From Paenibacillus sp. FSL R7-0273 (GTDB lineage: Bacteria > Bacillota > Bacilli > Paenibacillales > Paenibacillaceae): a stretch of DNA of 64,000 nt. The position numbers and the translations under genes were made by a program. The stretch lies in the NCBI RefSeq assembly GCF_000758625.1, contig NZ_CP009283.1, forward strand, positions 5,343,501 through 5,407,500. Reading direction: 5' to 3'. The notes beneath the pieces were generated by a model that saw only the letters and a list, made by a program, of their open reading frames with translations, had not been told where the DNA came from and did no database searches. Below are positions 44,388 to 53,126 of this stretch, piece by piece; the stretch's first letter is position 1, and each line of letters begins with the position of its first letter.

Positions 44388-46658
44388 TTAATTAGTCCGC
44401 ACCCGCTCAACCCGTTCAATAAGCTCCTGAATCACTTGATCCGGTGAGCGCTCGTTCATCCAGGTCTGGCCGAACATCTGGAAGACCTTTATCATGGGGA
44501 AGTCCTCCCAGAAGCCGACAAACTCCTCGTTAAGATATACCTTGTCTGTGACATGCTCATTCATTTCATTCAGGCACTCTTCCAATACGGCTTTTGCGGC
44601 GGGGTCACTGACCCATTCGCTGAGAAGGCTGAATTTGTGGAAGGTGATCTCTTCCTTCCCGAAGTCACAGTGCAGCCTTCCTGTGATCCGGATGTCCTTG
44701 GACGAGCTGCCCAGCAGAATCTGAAAATATCCTGTGTCTGCGACCCAGCGGTTGTACTTGGTATTGAAGTATGAAAAATCTCTCTCCTCCAGCTCAAAGA
44801 CAATCGTCTGTTGTTCGCCCGGATCAAGCTCCACCTTGGCAAAGGCCTTCAGCTCCTTCTCCGGCCGGGTCCACTTGCACTCTTCATCATGTACGTACAG
44901 CTGCACGACTTCTTTCCCTCTGCGCTTGCCTGTGTTTGTAAGTTGAAAAGAAACTTTAACTCCAGTCCCGTGCTGTACTACTTCCAGATCCGTATAGGCA
45001 AATGAAGTGTAGGACAGGCCGTGTCCGAACGGGAATTGCGGCGCCAGCTCCTTACGGTCGTAGTAGCGGTAACCCACGAACAGGCCTTCGCGGTAATACA
45101 GCTTGCCGTTCTCTCCGCGGATCCGCATATGCGAAGGATTATCCGACAGCTTCACAGGGAAGGTCTCCGACAGCTTGCCTGAAGGATTGGTGTAACCGAA
45201 CAATACCTCTGCTATGGATCTGCCCATGCCTTGACCCGACAGCCAGGAATGGATGACGGCAGGAACATGCTGCACCCATGGACGCATGACCAGCGCCGAG
45301 CCGCTGCTGGTTATTACGATACATTTTGGCTGAACAGCGGCAACCGCCTGAATCAGCTTGACCTGGTGCTCCGGAAGCTCGATGCCCTTCAAATCATGCA
45401 TTTCGGATTCGGCGTATTCCGGCTGGCCTACGAACAGCACAGCCACATCGGCGTTCTTGGCCAGCGTTACACTTTCCTTAATAAGCTCTTCATTCACAGA
45501 ATCATCTTCCGGGTATCCGGCAGTATAGCTTACCGTAGCCAGACTACCTGCCAGCTCTTTGATTTCCTCCAACGGGATATCGACTCTGGTAGGGGTTACC
45601 TTGGCACTGCCGGCCCCCTGGATTCTTGGCTTCACCGCAAAACGTCCGATTACGGCAATCGACGAAGCCGTTTCCGGCCGCAGCGGGAGAATCGCGTTAT
45701 CGTTCTTCAGCAGCACGATGCTTTCGGCCGCCGCTTTACGGGCCAGCGTATGGTAATCTGCATCCTCTTTTTCAGCAGCTTTGTTTCCGGTAACCCGTTC
45801 AACCAGCTTAAGGATACGGCCCACACTCTTGTCCAGCTGCTCTTCGGATAGCTTCCCGTCCTGAACCGCCTCTACTATGGCTTTGGCATTGTAGTGGGCA
45901 GGGCCCGGCATTTCAAGGTCAAGTCCGGCCTTTAGCCCGCGTATCCGGTCATTAACGGCTGTCCAGTCGGACAGGACTACGCCTTCATAGCCCCACTCTT
46001 CTCTGAGAATATCGTTTAACAAATGCTCGTTCTCGCTGGTATAGGTGCCATTCAGCAGGTTATAGGAGCACATGACCGTCCAGGGATCGGATTTCTTGAT
46101 AATCCGTTCAAAGGCGCTCAGGTAAATTTCGCGCAGTGTCCGCTCATCGATTTCCGAGCTGGTCACCATTTTCTCGAACTCCTGGTTGTTGCCTGCAAAG
46201 TGCTTGACCGAAGCTCCGACACCTTCGCTTTGGATACCGTTAATGAAGGCTGCGCCAAGCTCGCCCGTCAGGCAGGGGTCCTCCGAATAGTATTCGAAGT
46301 TTCTTCCGCCAAGCGGTGTTCTTTTCATATTGACGCCCGGACCGAGCAGCAGCTCTACCTCCATCGTCTTGGACTCCCGTCCAAGCGCCACTCCTACCTC
46401 ATGCAGCAGCGCTGTATTCCAGGAAGAGCCGATCGCAGACCCTGTCGGGTAACAGGTTGCCGGTACATTTTCCGTGGTGATTCCCATCTCTTCATTACTG
46501 TTCGTCTTGCGAATCCCGTTGGTTCCGTCATACATATGAACTGGCGGAATATTTAGCCGCTCGATCCCTTTGGTCATCCACATATTCAGTCCCGCAACAA
46601 GCGAGGCTTTTTCGGTAAGGGTCAATTCCTTCAACAATTCATCAGGTGATTTATTCAT
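44388..46658 (-). CDS. beta-glucosidase, GH3 (cytoplasmic)
   Basis: 756 residues without signal peptide. GH3 barrel with nucleophile Asp231 (VVLSDWTAV) and the motif KHFAGNNQEFE, then the alpha/beta sandwich and a fibronectin-III-like domain (TGKRRGKEVVQLYVHD). No PA14 insert, unlike the secreted GH3 at 14254. About 90 extra residues follow at the C-terminus. It lies 24 bases after a PTS EIIC gene, so the two are co-transcribed. GH3 enzymes normally hydrolyse unphosphorylated sugars, so this partnership is unusual. Confidence 0.92.
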   Translation of the reverse strand: MNKSPDELLKELTLTEKASLVAGLNMWMTKGIERLNIPPVHMYDGTNGIRKTNSNEEMGITTENVPATCYPTGSAIGSSWNTALLHEVGVALGRESKTMEVELLLGPGVNMKRTPLGGRNFEYYSEDPCLTGELGAAFINGIQSEGVGASVKHFAGNNQEFEKMVTSSEIDERTLREIYLSAFERIIKKSDPWTVMCSYNLLNGTYTSENEHLLNDILREEWGYEGVVLSDWTAVNDRIRGLKAGLDLEMPGPAHYNAKAIVEAVQDGKLSEEQLDKSVGRILKLVERVTGNKAAEKEDADYHTLARKAAAESIVLLKNDNAILPLRPETASSIAVIGRFAVKPRIQGAGSAKVTPTRVDIPLEEIKELAGSLATVSYTAGYPEDDSVNEELIKESVTLAKNADVAVLFVGQPEYAESEMHDLKGIELPEHQVKLIQAVAAVQPKCIVITSSGSALVMRPWVQHVPAVIHSWLSGQGMGRSIAEVLFGYTNPSGKLSETFPVKLSDNPSHMRIRGENGKLYYREGLFVGYRYYDRKELAPQFPFGHGLSYTSFAYTDLEVVQHGTGVKVSFQLTNTGKRRGKEVVQLYVHDEECKWTRPEKELKAFAKVELDPGEQQTIVFELEERDFSYFNTKYNRWVADTGYFQILLGSSSKDIRITGRLHCDFGKEEITFHKFSLLSEWVSDPAAKAVLEECLNEMNEHVTDKVYLNEEFVGFWEDFPMIKVFQMFGQTWMNERSPDQVIQELIERVERVRTN

Positions 46659-46682
46659 GCTGCTCCATCCTTTATCGTTTAT

Positions 46683-47912
46683 TTAATTTTCCTGTTCCTT
46701 TTTCAGCTCCTGGGCATCATACAGCTTGAAGAACGGGAACCAGACCGCAAACACAATCAGCAGAACGACCGCCAGCAGAATAAGTCCGTTAAATCCGCTC
46801 ATCAGGTAGGTAGACAGCCCGATCGGGGTATACCACAGCTGGAAGATTTGGCTTGGAATCCGCACCAGCCCCATATCGAGGACGATATACACGAGAATTG
46901 GCGTGATCAGCCCGTTAATCCACATCGGCACCATAAGCAGCGGATTGAACGCAATCGGTGCCCCGTACACAACCGGCTCGTTAATGTTGAACAAGGACGG
47001 AAGGATGGTCGCTTTGCCGACAGACTTCAGCTTTTTGGACCGGGCCAGCAGGAACCAGACCACTAAAGGCAGCGTAGCGCCCATCCCTCCAATACCCAGC
47101 CAGCCGGAGAAAAAGGTTTCAAACGTATTGATATTGACCGGGTCCTGACCGGCTGCAACGAGGGCCGCATTCTGTTCAATGGCAGGAATCCAAATGGCGT
47201 ACCAGATCGGAGTCATCACCCAAGGGCTTACACCGAAGGAATACAGCACCACGCCGATAAAGTTAAACAATACGAAGCCGGTCAGACTTTGACCCATGGC
47301 ATTGATGGGCTCGAACACATTGACAATCAGTGCAAAAATATCGAAGTGAAGCTGATAGACCAGAACCCAGCCTGTAGTTAAAATAAGGGCAATCGGCACG
47401 AGAAAATCAAACCAGTCCATAATGAACTCGGGAAGGGAGGAGCCCTTTTTGAAGAACGAGAATTTGTTGCACAGATTCATGACAAGCGCAACAAACACAC
47501 CAACCAGAAGTGCCGTAATCATCCCCGAAGGCCCAAACCGCTCCAGAATGAACTGGATGGTTCCGTCTTCATTTAGGGTCGGGTTAAGCAGCATCACGAA
47601 GAGGGAGACCCCGCTCATTCCCGCCAGCAGCTTGATTTTGTGACGCTCTCTTTTTTCCATGACGGTGTACGGCGTTAAAAAAGCAATAAACAACCCCAAC
47701 AGCCCGAAGCTAAAGGTCGTGATGGGTGTAAGATCCGGCATCCCCGGAATGAAATCCTTCAAGATTGAAATGAGTGTGATAATCGAGCCGATAAAAATCA
47801 TCGGAATCGCCACCATAATGGCTTCCTGAATGGATGCAACCCAGAGATTATTCGTAAACGCCTCCAACCTAGGTGCAAACGATTCTGTCATCCACTTCAT
47901 GAAACGCTTCAT
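46683..47912 (-). CDS. PTS EIIC component, lactose/cellobiose family
   Basis: 409 residues, about ten membrane segments. The substrate loop carries LFNINEPVVYGAPIAFNP, equivalent to the conserved Glu motif of EIIC proteins. It moves and helps phosphorylate a beta-glucoside or related sugar. No EIIA or EIIB gene is found in the window, so it must borrow them. AGGGGGA precedes the ATG. First gene of an operon with a GH3; its promoter appears to carry a cre site. Confidence 0.92.
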   Translation of the reverse strand: MKRFMKWMTESFAPRLEAFTNNLWVASIQEAIMVAIPMIFIGSIITLISILKDFIPGMPDLTPITTFSFGLLGLFIAFLTPYTVMEKRERHKIKLLAGMSGVSLFVMLLNPTLNEDGTIQFILERFGPSGMITALLVGVFVALVMNLCNKFSFFKKGSSLPEFIMDWFDFLVPIALILTTGWVLVYQLHFDIFALIVNVFEPINAMGQSLTGFVLFNFIGVVLYSFGVSPWVMTPIWYAIWIPAIEQNAALVAAGQDPVNINTFETFFSGWLGIGGMGATLPLVVWFLLARSKKLKSVGKATILPSLFNINEPVVYGAPIAFNPLLMVPMWINGLITPILVYIVLDMGLVRIPSQIFQLWYTPIGLSTYLMSGFNGLILLAVVLLIVFAVWFPFFKLYDAQELKKEQEN

Positions 47913-47951
47913 CTAAATTCCCCCTGTCTTTCTCTTAACTGCTACAACCCT

Positions 47952-47979
47952 AGTATAGAGATTTATGATACCGTTTTCT
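47952..47979 (-). promoter_or_regulatory. promoter with cre-like site upstream of PTS EIIC
   Basis: On the minus strand TATACT (47957-47952) is a good -10, 40 bases before the start codon. TGATACCGTTTTCT (plus strand 47966-47979) matches the CcpA cre consensus with one mismatch and overlaps the -35 zone, which would give glucose repression. Confidence 0.5.
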
Positions 47980-48069
47980 TGTTGTAACTTGCCGCATCCG
48001 GGTTCGTATTTTGCCTACTTCCTGCCTCTTGTACTAGCTTGTCTGCTTCGATCCAATATAAACAACAAA

Positions 48070-48100
48070 AAACACCCCTTCATCAGAAAAAGGGATGTTT
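48070..48100 (-). terminator. terminator of the AraC-GH39 gene
   Basis: On the minus strand AAACATCCCTT pairs with AAGGGGTGTTT (one G-T pair) and is followed by TTTTG; 18 bases after the gene. Confidence 0.85.
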
Positions 48101-48117
48101 GCACCGTGTATTTTCAA

Positions 48118-50577
48118 TTAAAACTGCCTTTCGAGCTGGAGCAGCAGCACCCCATGGGGCGGGAGCACAATTTCTTTGCGCCAGCTTTCCTTCTGTATAA
48201 GCTCTATCCGGATGACCGGTCCGCTTCTGCTGTTTAAATACTGAATTTCCTCCTGCGTTAAAAAATCAGGCGCGCCCATAGTCATCCACTCATCGAATAC
48301 CGACCCATGCTCCCGGTCCAGCTGATAGCTGGTGCATTTATAGGGTCCTGTCAGCTGGTTTAGCGTGATTTCAAAGGCTTTGCTGCCTTTTTCCTCAAAT
48401 ACATCATACCGGGTGGAGCCGGACAGCTCTGACCAGTCTCCGCTCGCAAACAGCTGATCCACATGGACGTAGTGATAGAACAGGAACTGCAGGCTTCCGT
48501 CGCTTTTCCGGGTAAAAGTATAACCATCCCCCTGCATCAGCAGCTCTTCACCCAGCTTCTGCATCAGCTCAAACGCGTAATATCCAGGCTTTTTCAGCCC
48601 GTCGCGGTTGATCAGGCCAAAGCCTCCATAGAACGGGGATGCTGGAACGACGCTTTCTTCAAAAACATCGGTAAAGGACCAGTAGGCCATCGCCTCCACG
48701 TCCCCGAGCGTATTCATCGTCTGGTAGATGACAAACGGGGCCATAAACATCGTATCGTGCAGCAGATTCCGGTCGTACAGCGAAAAATTCCACTCGGTAA
48801 TATGAAGCTCAACGTCACTGTACGAGGCCGCCTTCATCTTTTGCCGCACACGGTCAATGCTTTCTTTGAAAAATGCCGGGGGCATGATCCGGGTCAAACG
48901 GCCTTCTTCCGTTTTTAGCTTGGGATACTCCGAATAAATATGGAACGAAAAGAAATCAAGCGGCACTTCCCGCGAGCTGCAGTAAGCTAAAAAGTCCTCA
49001 GCCCAGGTATCGTTCCAGATCGAGCCGTACCCCATGGCGGGCCCGCCTGTCCTCAGCTCCGGCAGCACTGATTTAATCGCATGAACGGTGGATTCGTAAA
49101 AAGCGAAGTACTCTTCTTTGCTGCCTGCCCAGCAGACCCCTGCCAGATCAGGCTCGTTCCACACTTCAAAATACCACTGCTTCACCTCATCCGCCCCGTA
49201 ACGGTTCAGACAATGCCGGATAAAGGCCCTGACCAGCGCTTCCCACTTGGCGGGATCTGCCGGCGGGCTGATATTACCTCTCCACCAGAACAGCGTTTCT
49301 CTGGACCTCGCCAGCTGTCCCGGCATAAAGCTCAATTCAACAAACGGCCGGACTCCCTGCTCCAGAAGAAAATCGTACAGCTTGTCCACATAAGACCAGT
49401 TGTAGACCGGTGTGCCGTCGTCATTTTCACTGTATACCATCATCTCATCATTAAAAATGCCGTGAAACCGGATATACCGGAACGGGATGCTTCCCTTCAA
49501 GGCAGACAGCTGCTTCCGCCAATCCTCGCGCAGTCCTTCTACGGCTCTTCCGGCCGTCGTGGTGATATTCCAGTGCTTTTTGTAGCTAGCCGTTGTCTGA
49601 TCTGTGCAAACCTCAATCCGTTCAGGGGCAGCCGCAAGAGCAGCGGACAGCGGAACACCGGACTGCTCGGTATCCGTTTTGACGTCCAGATAGCGGTACA
49701 GTGACCCTATGGCATTCATCGTGTCCATCTCATAATAGTCTCCGCTTGAGGATTCCTCATACGTTTTGGGCTTGCGGTTCAGGTTCAGCCGGTGCGGTTC
49801 CGGTGTGAGCGAGGCCTCCCGGTAGGAGCCCGGCGTGCAGCCGTATTTTTCCTTGAAATATTTGTTGAACAGCTTCACGTTGGCAAATCCGCAATCCAGA
49901 GCAATTTCAGAGATCGTCTTATCGCTTTCTGCCAGCTGAAGCTGGGCCTTTTCCAGACGGATAAGCGTCAGATACTTCTGAAAGGGAATCCCGATTTTAT
50001 CCGTGAAGAAGTGGGAAAAATAATGCAGGCTTAAATGCTCGGAGTCCGCCATATCCTGCAGCGTAATCTTTTCATTATAGTGGCGGTCGATGTATGTGAG
50101 GACACTGTTCAGTCTTTTATAATCGTTATCCTTGCTTCCTTCTGCCACCGCCGGATTCGTCCCGTCCGAAAAATATCGCAGCAGGCATCCGCATAACATC
50201 TGTAATCGGCCTATCGTGTAGCTGTGATAACCCGGCGATTTCTTGTTAATCTCCCAGACCATTTGCGCAAGATTATGCTTGATGCTGTGCAGCCGCGTCT
50301 GGTCCTGCCCGGAATGACCGGCAGAGTTACAGGAGATGAACGCATTATTATGCAGCAGCTCGGGTCCGAACTGCAGGGTTAACAGCACATTATCCTGATG
50401 GGTCCGCTCAATCTTGTGAACCGACATACTGTTAATCACGAGAATATCATCTTCCTGGAGCGTATATTGCTTCTGGTCCAGATACATGTTAATCGAGCCG
50501 TGGAGAACATACAGGATCTCAACTTCCTTATGCCAATGAAAATCAATATGCTGAACGGAATTCACGAAGAGCTTCAT
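48118..50577 (-). CDS. AraC-type regulator fused to GH39 glycosidase
   Basis: 819 residues in one uninterrupted frame. Residues 1-100 are a cupin sensor (FHWHKEVEILYVLHGSI). Residues 165-265 are two AraC helix-turn-helix units (LQDMADSEHLSLHYFSHFF and ISEIALDCGFANVKLFNKYF). Residues 310-819 are a GH39 beta-xylosidase-type barrel with acid/base Glu475 (FEVWNEPD) and nucleophile Glu595 (HITEWNFS), then a beta-sandwich. All catalytic residues are kept. There is no signal peptide. The ATG used has no ribosome site. The frame is open to 50634, and the best site, AAGGGGGGAG, points to an ATT codon at 50622 that would add 15 residues (IRYLYEFIQHQDDLP) matching the normal AraC N-terminus. The gene stands alone between terminators. 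Confidence 0.88.
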   Translation of the reverse strand: MKLFVNSVQHIDFHWHKEVEILYVLHGSINMYLDQKQYTLQEDDILVINSMSVHKIERTHQDNVLLTLQFGPELLHNNAFISCNSAGHSGQDQTRLHSIKHNLAQMVWEINKKSPGYHSYTIGRLQMLCGCLLRYFSDGTNPAVAEGSKDNDYKRLNSVLTYIDRHYNEKITLQDMADSEHLSLHYFSHFFTDKIGIPFQKYLTLIRLEKAQLQLAESDKTISEIALDCGFANVKLFNKYFKEKYGCTPGSYREASLTPEPHRLNLNRKPKTYEESSSGDYYEMDTMNAIGSLYRYLDVKTDTEQSGVPLSAALAAAPERIEVCTDQTTASYKKHWNITTTAGRAVEGLREDWRKQLSALKGSIPFRYIRFHGIFNDEMMVYSENDDGTPVYNWSYVDKLYDFLLEQGVRPFVELSFMPGQLARSRETLFWWRGNISPPADPAKWEALVRAFIRHCLNRYGADEVKQWYFEVWNEPDLAGVCWAGSKEEYFAFYESTVHAIKSVLPELRTGGPAMGYGSIWNDTWAEDFLAYCSSREVPLDFFSFHIYSEYPKLKTEEGRLTRIMPPAFFKESIDRVRQKMKAASYSDVELHITEWNFSLYDRNLLHDTMFMAPFVIYQTMNTLGDVEAMAYWSFTDVFEESVVPASPFYGGFGLINRDGLKKPGYYAFELMQKLGEELLMQGDGYTFTRKSDGSLQFLFYHYVHVDQLFASGDWSELSGSTRYDVFEEKGSKAFEITLNQLTGPYKCTSYQLDREHGSVFDEWMTMGAPDFLTQEEIQYLNSRSGPVIRIELIQKESWRKEIVLPPHGVLLLQLERQF

Positions 50578-50829
50578 CGGCAGATCGTCCTGATGCTGAA
50601 TAAATTCGTATAAATAGCGAATCGTCTGCTCCCCCCTTCATACCGCTTATTATAGACATATCGATTTTAAGTTATCAATATATAGACCACCACTTTAACA
50701 TCCGCAAGGCGCGAAGCGTATTCCAGCGGCTATCCCGCCTGACGGGTCCTCCATATCTCATGATCCTCCCAAATTAAATTGTCCCGCACCAGTTTATTTA
50801 GCAGCCTAAATAAATTTACAAGAGAAAAC

Positions 50830-51255
50830 CTATAGCAAGTTATTCTCCATTTGCTTTAAAAGCTGTTTTAACAATAAACGATCTTCTGCTGTAATGGAAT
50901 TTAACAACTTTTCCTGCTGCTGTCTCCATTTGATACCTACCGGTTCCTCTAGTTCTCTTCCCTTGTCTGTTAAAAAAATCCGTACAACCCGTGCATCCTG
51001 TTCATCACGTTTGCGGTGTATAAATCCGTTCTGCTCCAGCGTCTTAACCATGTTTGTTACCGTAGGCGGTTCGCATTTCAGATGTTCGCATAGTTGCATT
51101 TGTGTTACTCCATCACCTGACCACAAACGAGAAAGCAGATTATCTTGACCAACATAAAGGTTAAGTTCCCTTAGAGATTCACTATAATTCCGGCGCATTT
51201 GAGAAGAAATTCTATCTAGCGATTGACGGATATCACAATCCACTGTATCTTTCAT
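50830..51255 (-). CDS. MarR family transcriptional regulator
   Basis: 141 residues with winged helix VTQMQLCEHLKCEPPTVTNMVKTLEQNGFIHR and wing DEQDARVVRIFLTDKG. Start ATG 51255 (MKDTVDCDIRQ) is chosen for its GGGGAG site; the frame is open 18 codons further. An operator-like palindrome at 51287-51300 matches one upstream of the nitronate-monooxygenase-like gene, so it probably controls both. Confidence 0.88.
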   Translation of the reverse strand: MKDTVDCDIRQSLDRISSQMRRNYSESLRELNLYVGQDNLLSRLWSGDGVTQMQLCEHLKCEPPTVTNMVKTLEQNGFIHRKRDEQDARVVRIFLTDKGRELEEPVGIKWRQQQEKLLNSITAEDRLLLKQLLKQMENNLL

Positions 51256-51286
51256 TATTAATTCTCCCCAGCAGTAATGATTAATC

Positions 51287-51300
51287 TTTAGTTCACTAAA
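51287..51300. promoter_or_regulatory. MarR operator, own promoter
   Basis: TTTAGT-TC-ACTAAA is a perfect inverted repeat about 32 bases before the MarR start. Its core TTAG-N4-CTAA is shared with the palindrome at 52494-52507. Confidence 0.5.
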
Positions 51301-51332
51301 ATTTATCATGCTGAAATCCTTCTGTCAAAAAT

Positions 51333-51390
51333 GCCCCTTAGAATTCCGCGGATAAACCAGGGGTTTAATCCAGCTTCTATTCTAAGGGGC
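51333..51390 (-). terminator. terminator of the nitronate-monooxygenase-like gene
   Basis: GCCCCTTAGAAT pairs perfectly with ATTCTAAGGGGC across a 34-base loop; on the minus strand ATTTTTG follows. Confidence 0.75.
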
Positions 51391-51433
51391 TTCATTCAAT
51401 TCGAACAAGACTATATCTAGCACGGTTCAAAGA

Positions 51434-52402
51434 TTACTTAATACCAGCCGCCAACTCCTCGACAACTTCTTGTACAGTTTGAATTTTCTTGATTGATGTA
51501 ATCCCGGTACCGACAGAGATAATACCACCTTCGCCGTTACCTTCAAGCATACCGATCCGGAGAGCGCTAGAACCACCCTCAAATCTAGATATTTCTTCAC
51601 GGGATGCACCTTGTTTATCCATAGCCATCAATTTTTCAGCAAAGGGTGTAGGCAATGAACGGTAGTAAGCGGGTAAGGTACGGTAAAACAACAAATCAGC
51701 TGCAGTTGAATCCACAATCATTTGCTTTACGGATTGTGCTGCAGGGCATTCAACAGTAGGAATAAAACGGCTTCCTAAGAAGACACCTTCTGCCCCTAAA
51801 GCAAAAGCACTTGCAACTCCGCGGGCATCACCAATCCCGCCAGCTGCAATAACTGGAATATCAAGCACGTCTACGATCATTGGCGTTATTGTAAATGTAC
51901 CGATAGCACTCGATGGCAATGTTCCGCCTTCATCAAATCCAGTAACAACATAAACATCAACACCCTTTGCTTGAGCAGCCTTAGCATCTTCAAAGGTAGG
52001 ATTCAAAGGACGGTAAACAATTTTAATGCCCGCTTCTTTCAATGGGGTAATGATCTTTTCAGTTAATGTTCCTTCAACACCATTAAGAAGAACTACCTTC
52101 ACACCTTCTGCAATGACAATTTCTAAAATTGGCCAAGTGTATGTCAAATCTCCGCCAACAATCAAAGTTGTCCCGAAGGGTTTATCCGTCAGCTCCTTTG
52201 TCTTACGAATCTCGCGGCGCATACGTTCTGCGGTTTCCTCCGGGGAAGTTGTAATAGTCGTTTGACCGGCATTAGGACCGAGAATCCCCAAACCGCCCGC
52301 ATTACTCACAGCAGCAACAAATTCAGCATTCGTAATCCAGCTCATAGGCCCTTGTAAAATGGGTTTCTCAATTCCAAGAATATCTGCTACACGATTTTTC
52401 AT
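51434..52402 (-). CDS. nitronate monooxygenase / FabK-type FMN enzyme
   Basis: 322 residues, an FMN-binding TIM barrel. Landmarks: KPILQGPMSWITNAEFVAAVSNAGGLGILG at the N-terminus, VIAAGGIGDARGVASAFALGAEGVFLGSRF for the FMN phosphate. It may oxidise alkyl nitronates or related compounds, or act as an enoyl-ACP reductase-like enzyme; the sequence alone does not decide. Divergent from the HxlR regulator at 52635 and upstream of a MarR gene, a layout suggesting a response to a toxic nitro or electrophilic compound (inference). Confidence 0.85.
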   Translation of the reverse strand: MKNRVADILGIEKPILQGPMSWITNAEFVAAVSNAGGLGILGPNAGQTTITTSPEETAERMRREIRKTKELTDKPFGTTLIVGGDLTYTWPILEIVIAEGVKVVLLNGVEGTLTEKIITPLKEAGIKIVYRPLNPTFEDAKAAQAKGVDVYVVTGFDEGGTLPSSAIGTFTITPMIVDVLDIPVIAAGGIGDARGVASAFALGAEGVFLGSRFIPTVECPAAQSVKQMIVDSTAADLLFYRTLPAYYRSLPTPFAEKLMAMDKQGASREEISRFEGGSSALRIGMLEGNGEGGIISVGTGITSIKKIQTVQEVVEELAAGIK

Positions 52403-52493
52403 TATTAACGTCCTCTCTTTACCAGCGCAAATTGAATAAATGGCAATACTGTAAACTTAATCTTTCTCCTTTGCTAGTTGTGTTAAAATAATC

Positions 52494-52507
52494 ATTAGCA
52501 TGCTAAT
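52494..52507. promoter_or_regulatory. palindromic operator upstream of nitronate-monooxygenase-like gene
   Basis: ATTAGCATGCTAAT is a perfect 14-base palindrome with the core TTAG-N4-CTAA also found upstream of the MarR gene. About 92 bases before the start codon. Confidence 0.5.
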
Positions 52508-52597
52508 TATATGATCCTGCCTTTGCTGATTAGCAGCTTTGAGACCATCATACGTCTATACGTTTTAATTGCAAAGAAGGCAATTTAAATGAACATA

Positions 52598-52613
52598 GTA
52601 CATTTCTATGTAC
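52598..52613. promoter_or_regulatory. HxlR-type operator
   Basis: GTACAT-TTCT-ATGTAC is a perfect inverted repeat 21 bases before the HxlR start codon. GTAC half sites are common for HxlR proteins, so autoregulation is likely. Confidence 0.5.
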
Positions 52614-52634
52614 CTTTAAACCGGGAGCGAGATC

Positions 52635-52997
52635 ATGAGAGTATGTATTGAGGGATTTGAAAAGGAATTTATTAAGGATAAGCGGAATATGTACGCAATA
52701 GCCTTTACGCAAAATGTGCTTTCAGGACGCTGGAAATATTTTATTATCTGGTATTTAGAAGAAAGCGCCCGCCGTTTTACAGATATAAAAAAATTTTTAG
52801 GAGATTTATCGCAGGGCTCGCTCACAAAGCAGCTTAAAGAATTGGAGCAAGATGGAATTATAAAACGCAAACTGTATCCGGAAGTGCCGCCACGGGTCGA
52901 ATATTCTCTGACAGAGAAGGGAATTAAACTGCTGGCTGTCCTTAAAAAGATGGAGGAATTCGGTAAAGAATACGGGGAAAAGCCTGAATCCGTTTAA
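52635..52997 (+). CDS. HxlR family transcriptional regulator
   Basis: 120 residues with the whole HxlR pattern: TQNVLSGRWKYFIIWYLEESARRFTDIKKFLGDLS, SLTKQLKELEQDGIIKRKLYPEVPPRVEYSLTEKG. The single early Cys (residue 4) stands where redox- or electrophile-sensing members carry theirs. Divergent from the FMN enzyme gene, with a 232-base shared control region. Confidence 0.9.
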   Translation: MRVCIEGFEKEFIKDKRNMYAIAFTQNVLSGRWKYFIIWYLEESARRFTDIKKFLGDLSQGSLTKQLKELEQDGIIKRKLYPEVPPRVEYSLTEKGIKLLAVLKKMEEFGKEYGEKPESV

Positions 52998-53071
52998 GCT
53001 TATCAAGTTAATCTCCATAACCATTCTCAAAGAAATATCCGTTTATTGTAGGCTAATCCCTATATAAATTT

Positions 53072-53107
53072 ATGATCTCACCTTAACTTTCTTTAAGATG
53101 AGATCAT
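53072..53107. terminator. bidirectional terminator, HxlR / GH32-like genes
   Basis: ATGATCTCA-C-CTTAA pairs with TTAAG-A-TGAGATCAT over a 6-base loop between two convergent genes. T-runs are short on both sides. Confidence 0.75.
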
Positions 53108-53126
53108 ATGTTTATTCTAAATACGC

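Noticed and set aside
48118..50577. AraC-GH39 as a frameshift fusion of two genes
   Set aside because: The linker region reads normally with no internal start or ribosome site seen, and both halves keep their key residues, so a true fusion is preferred.
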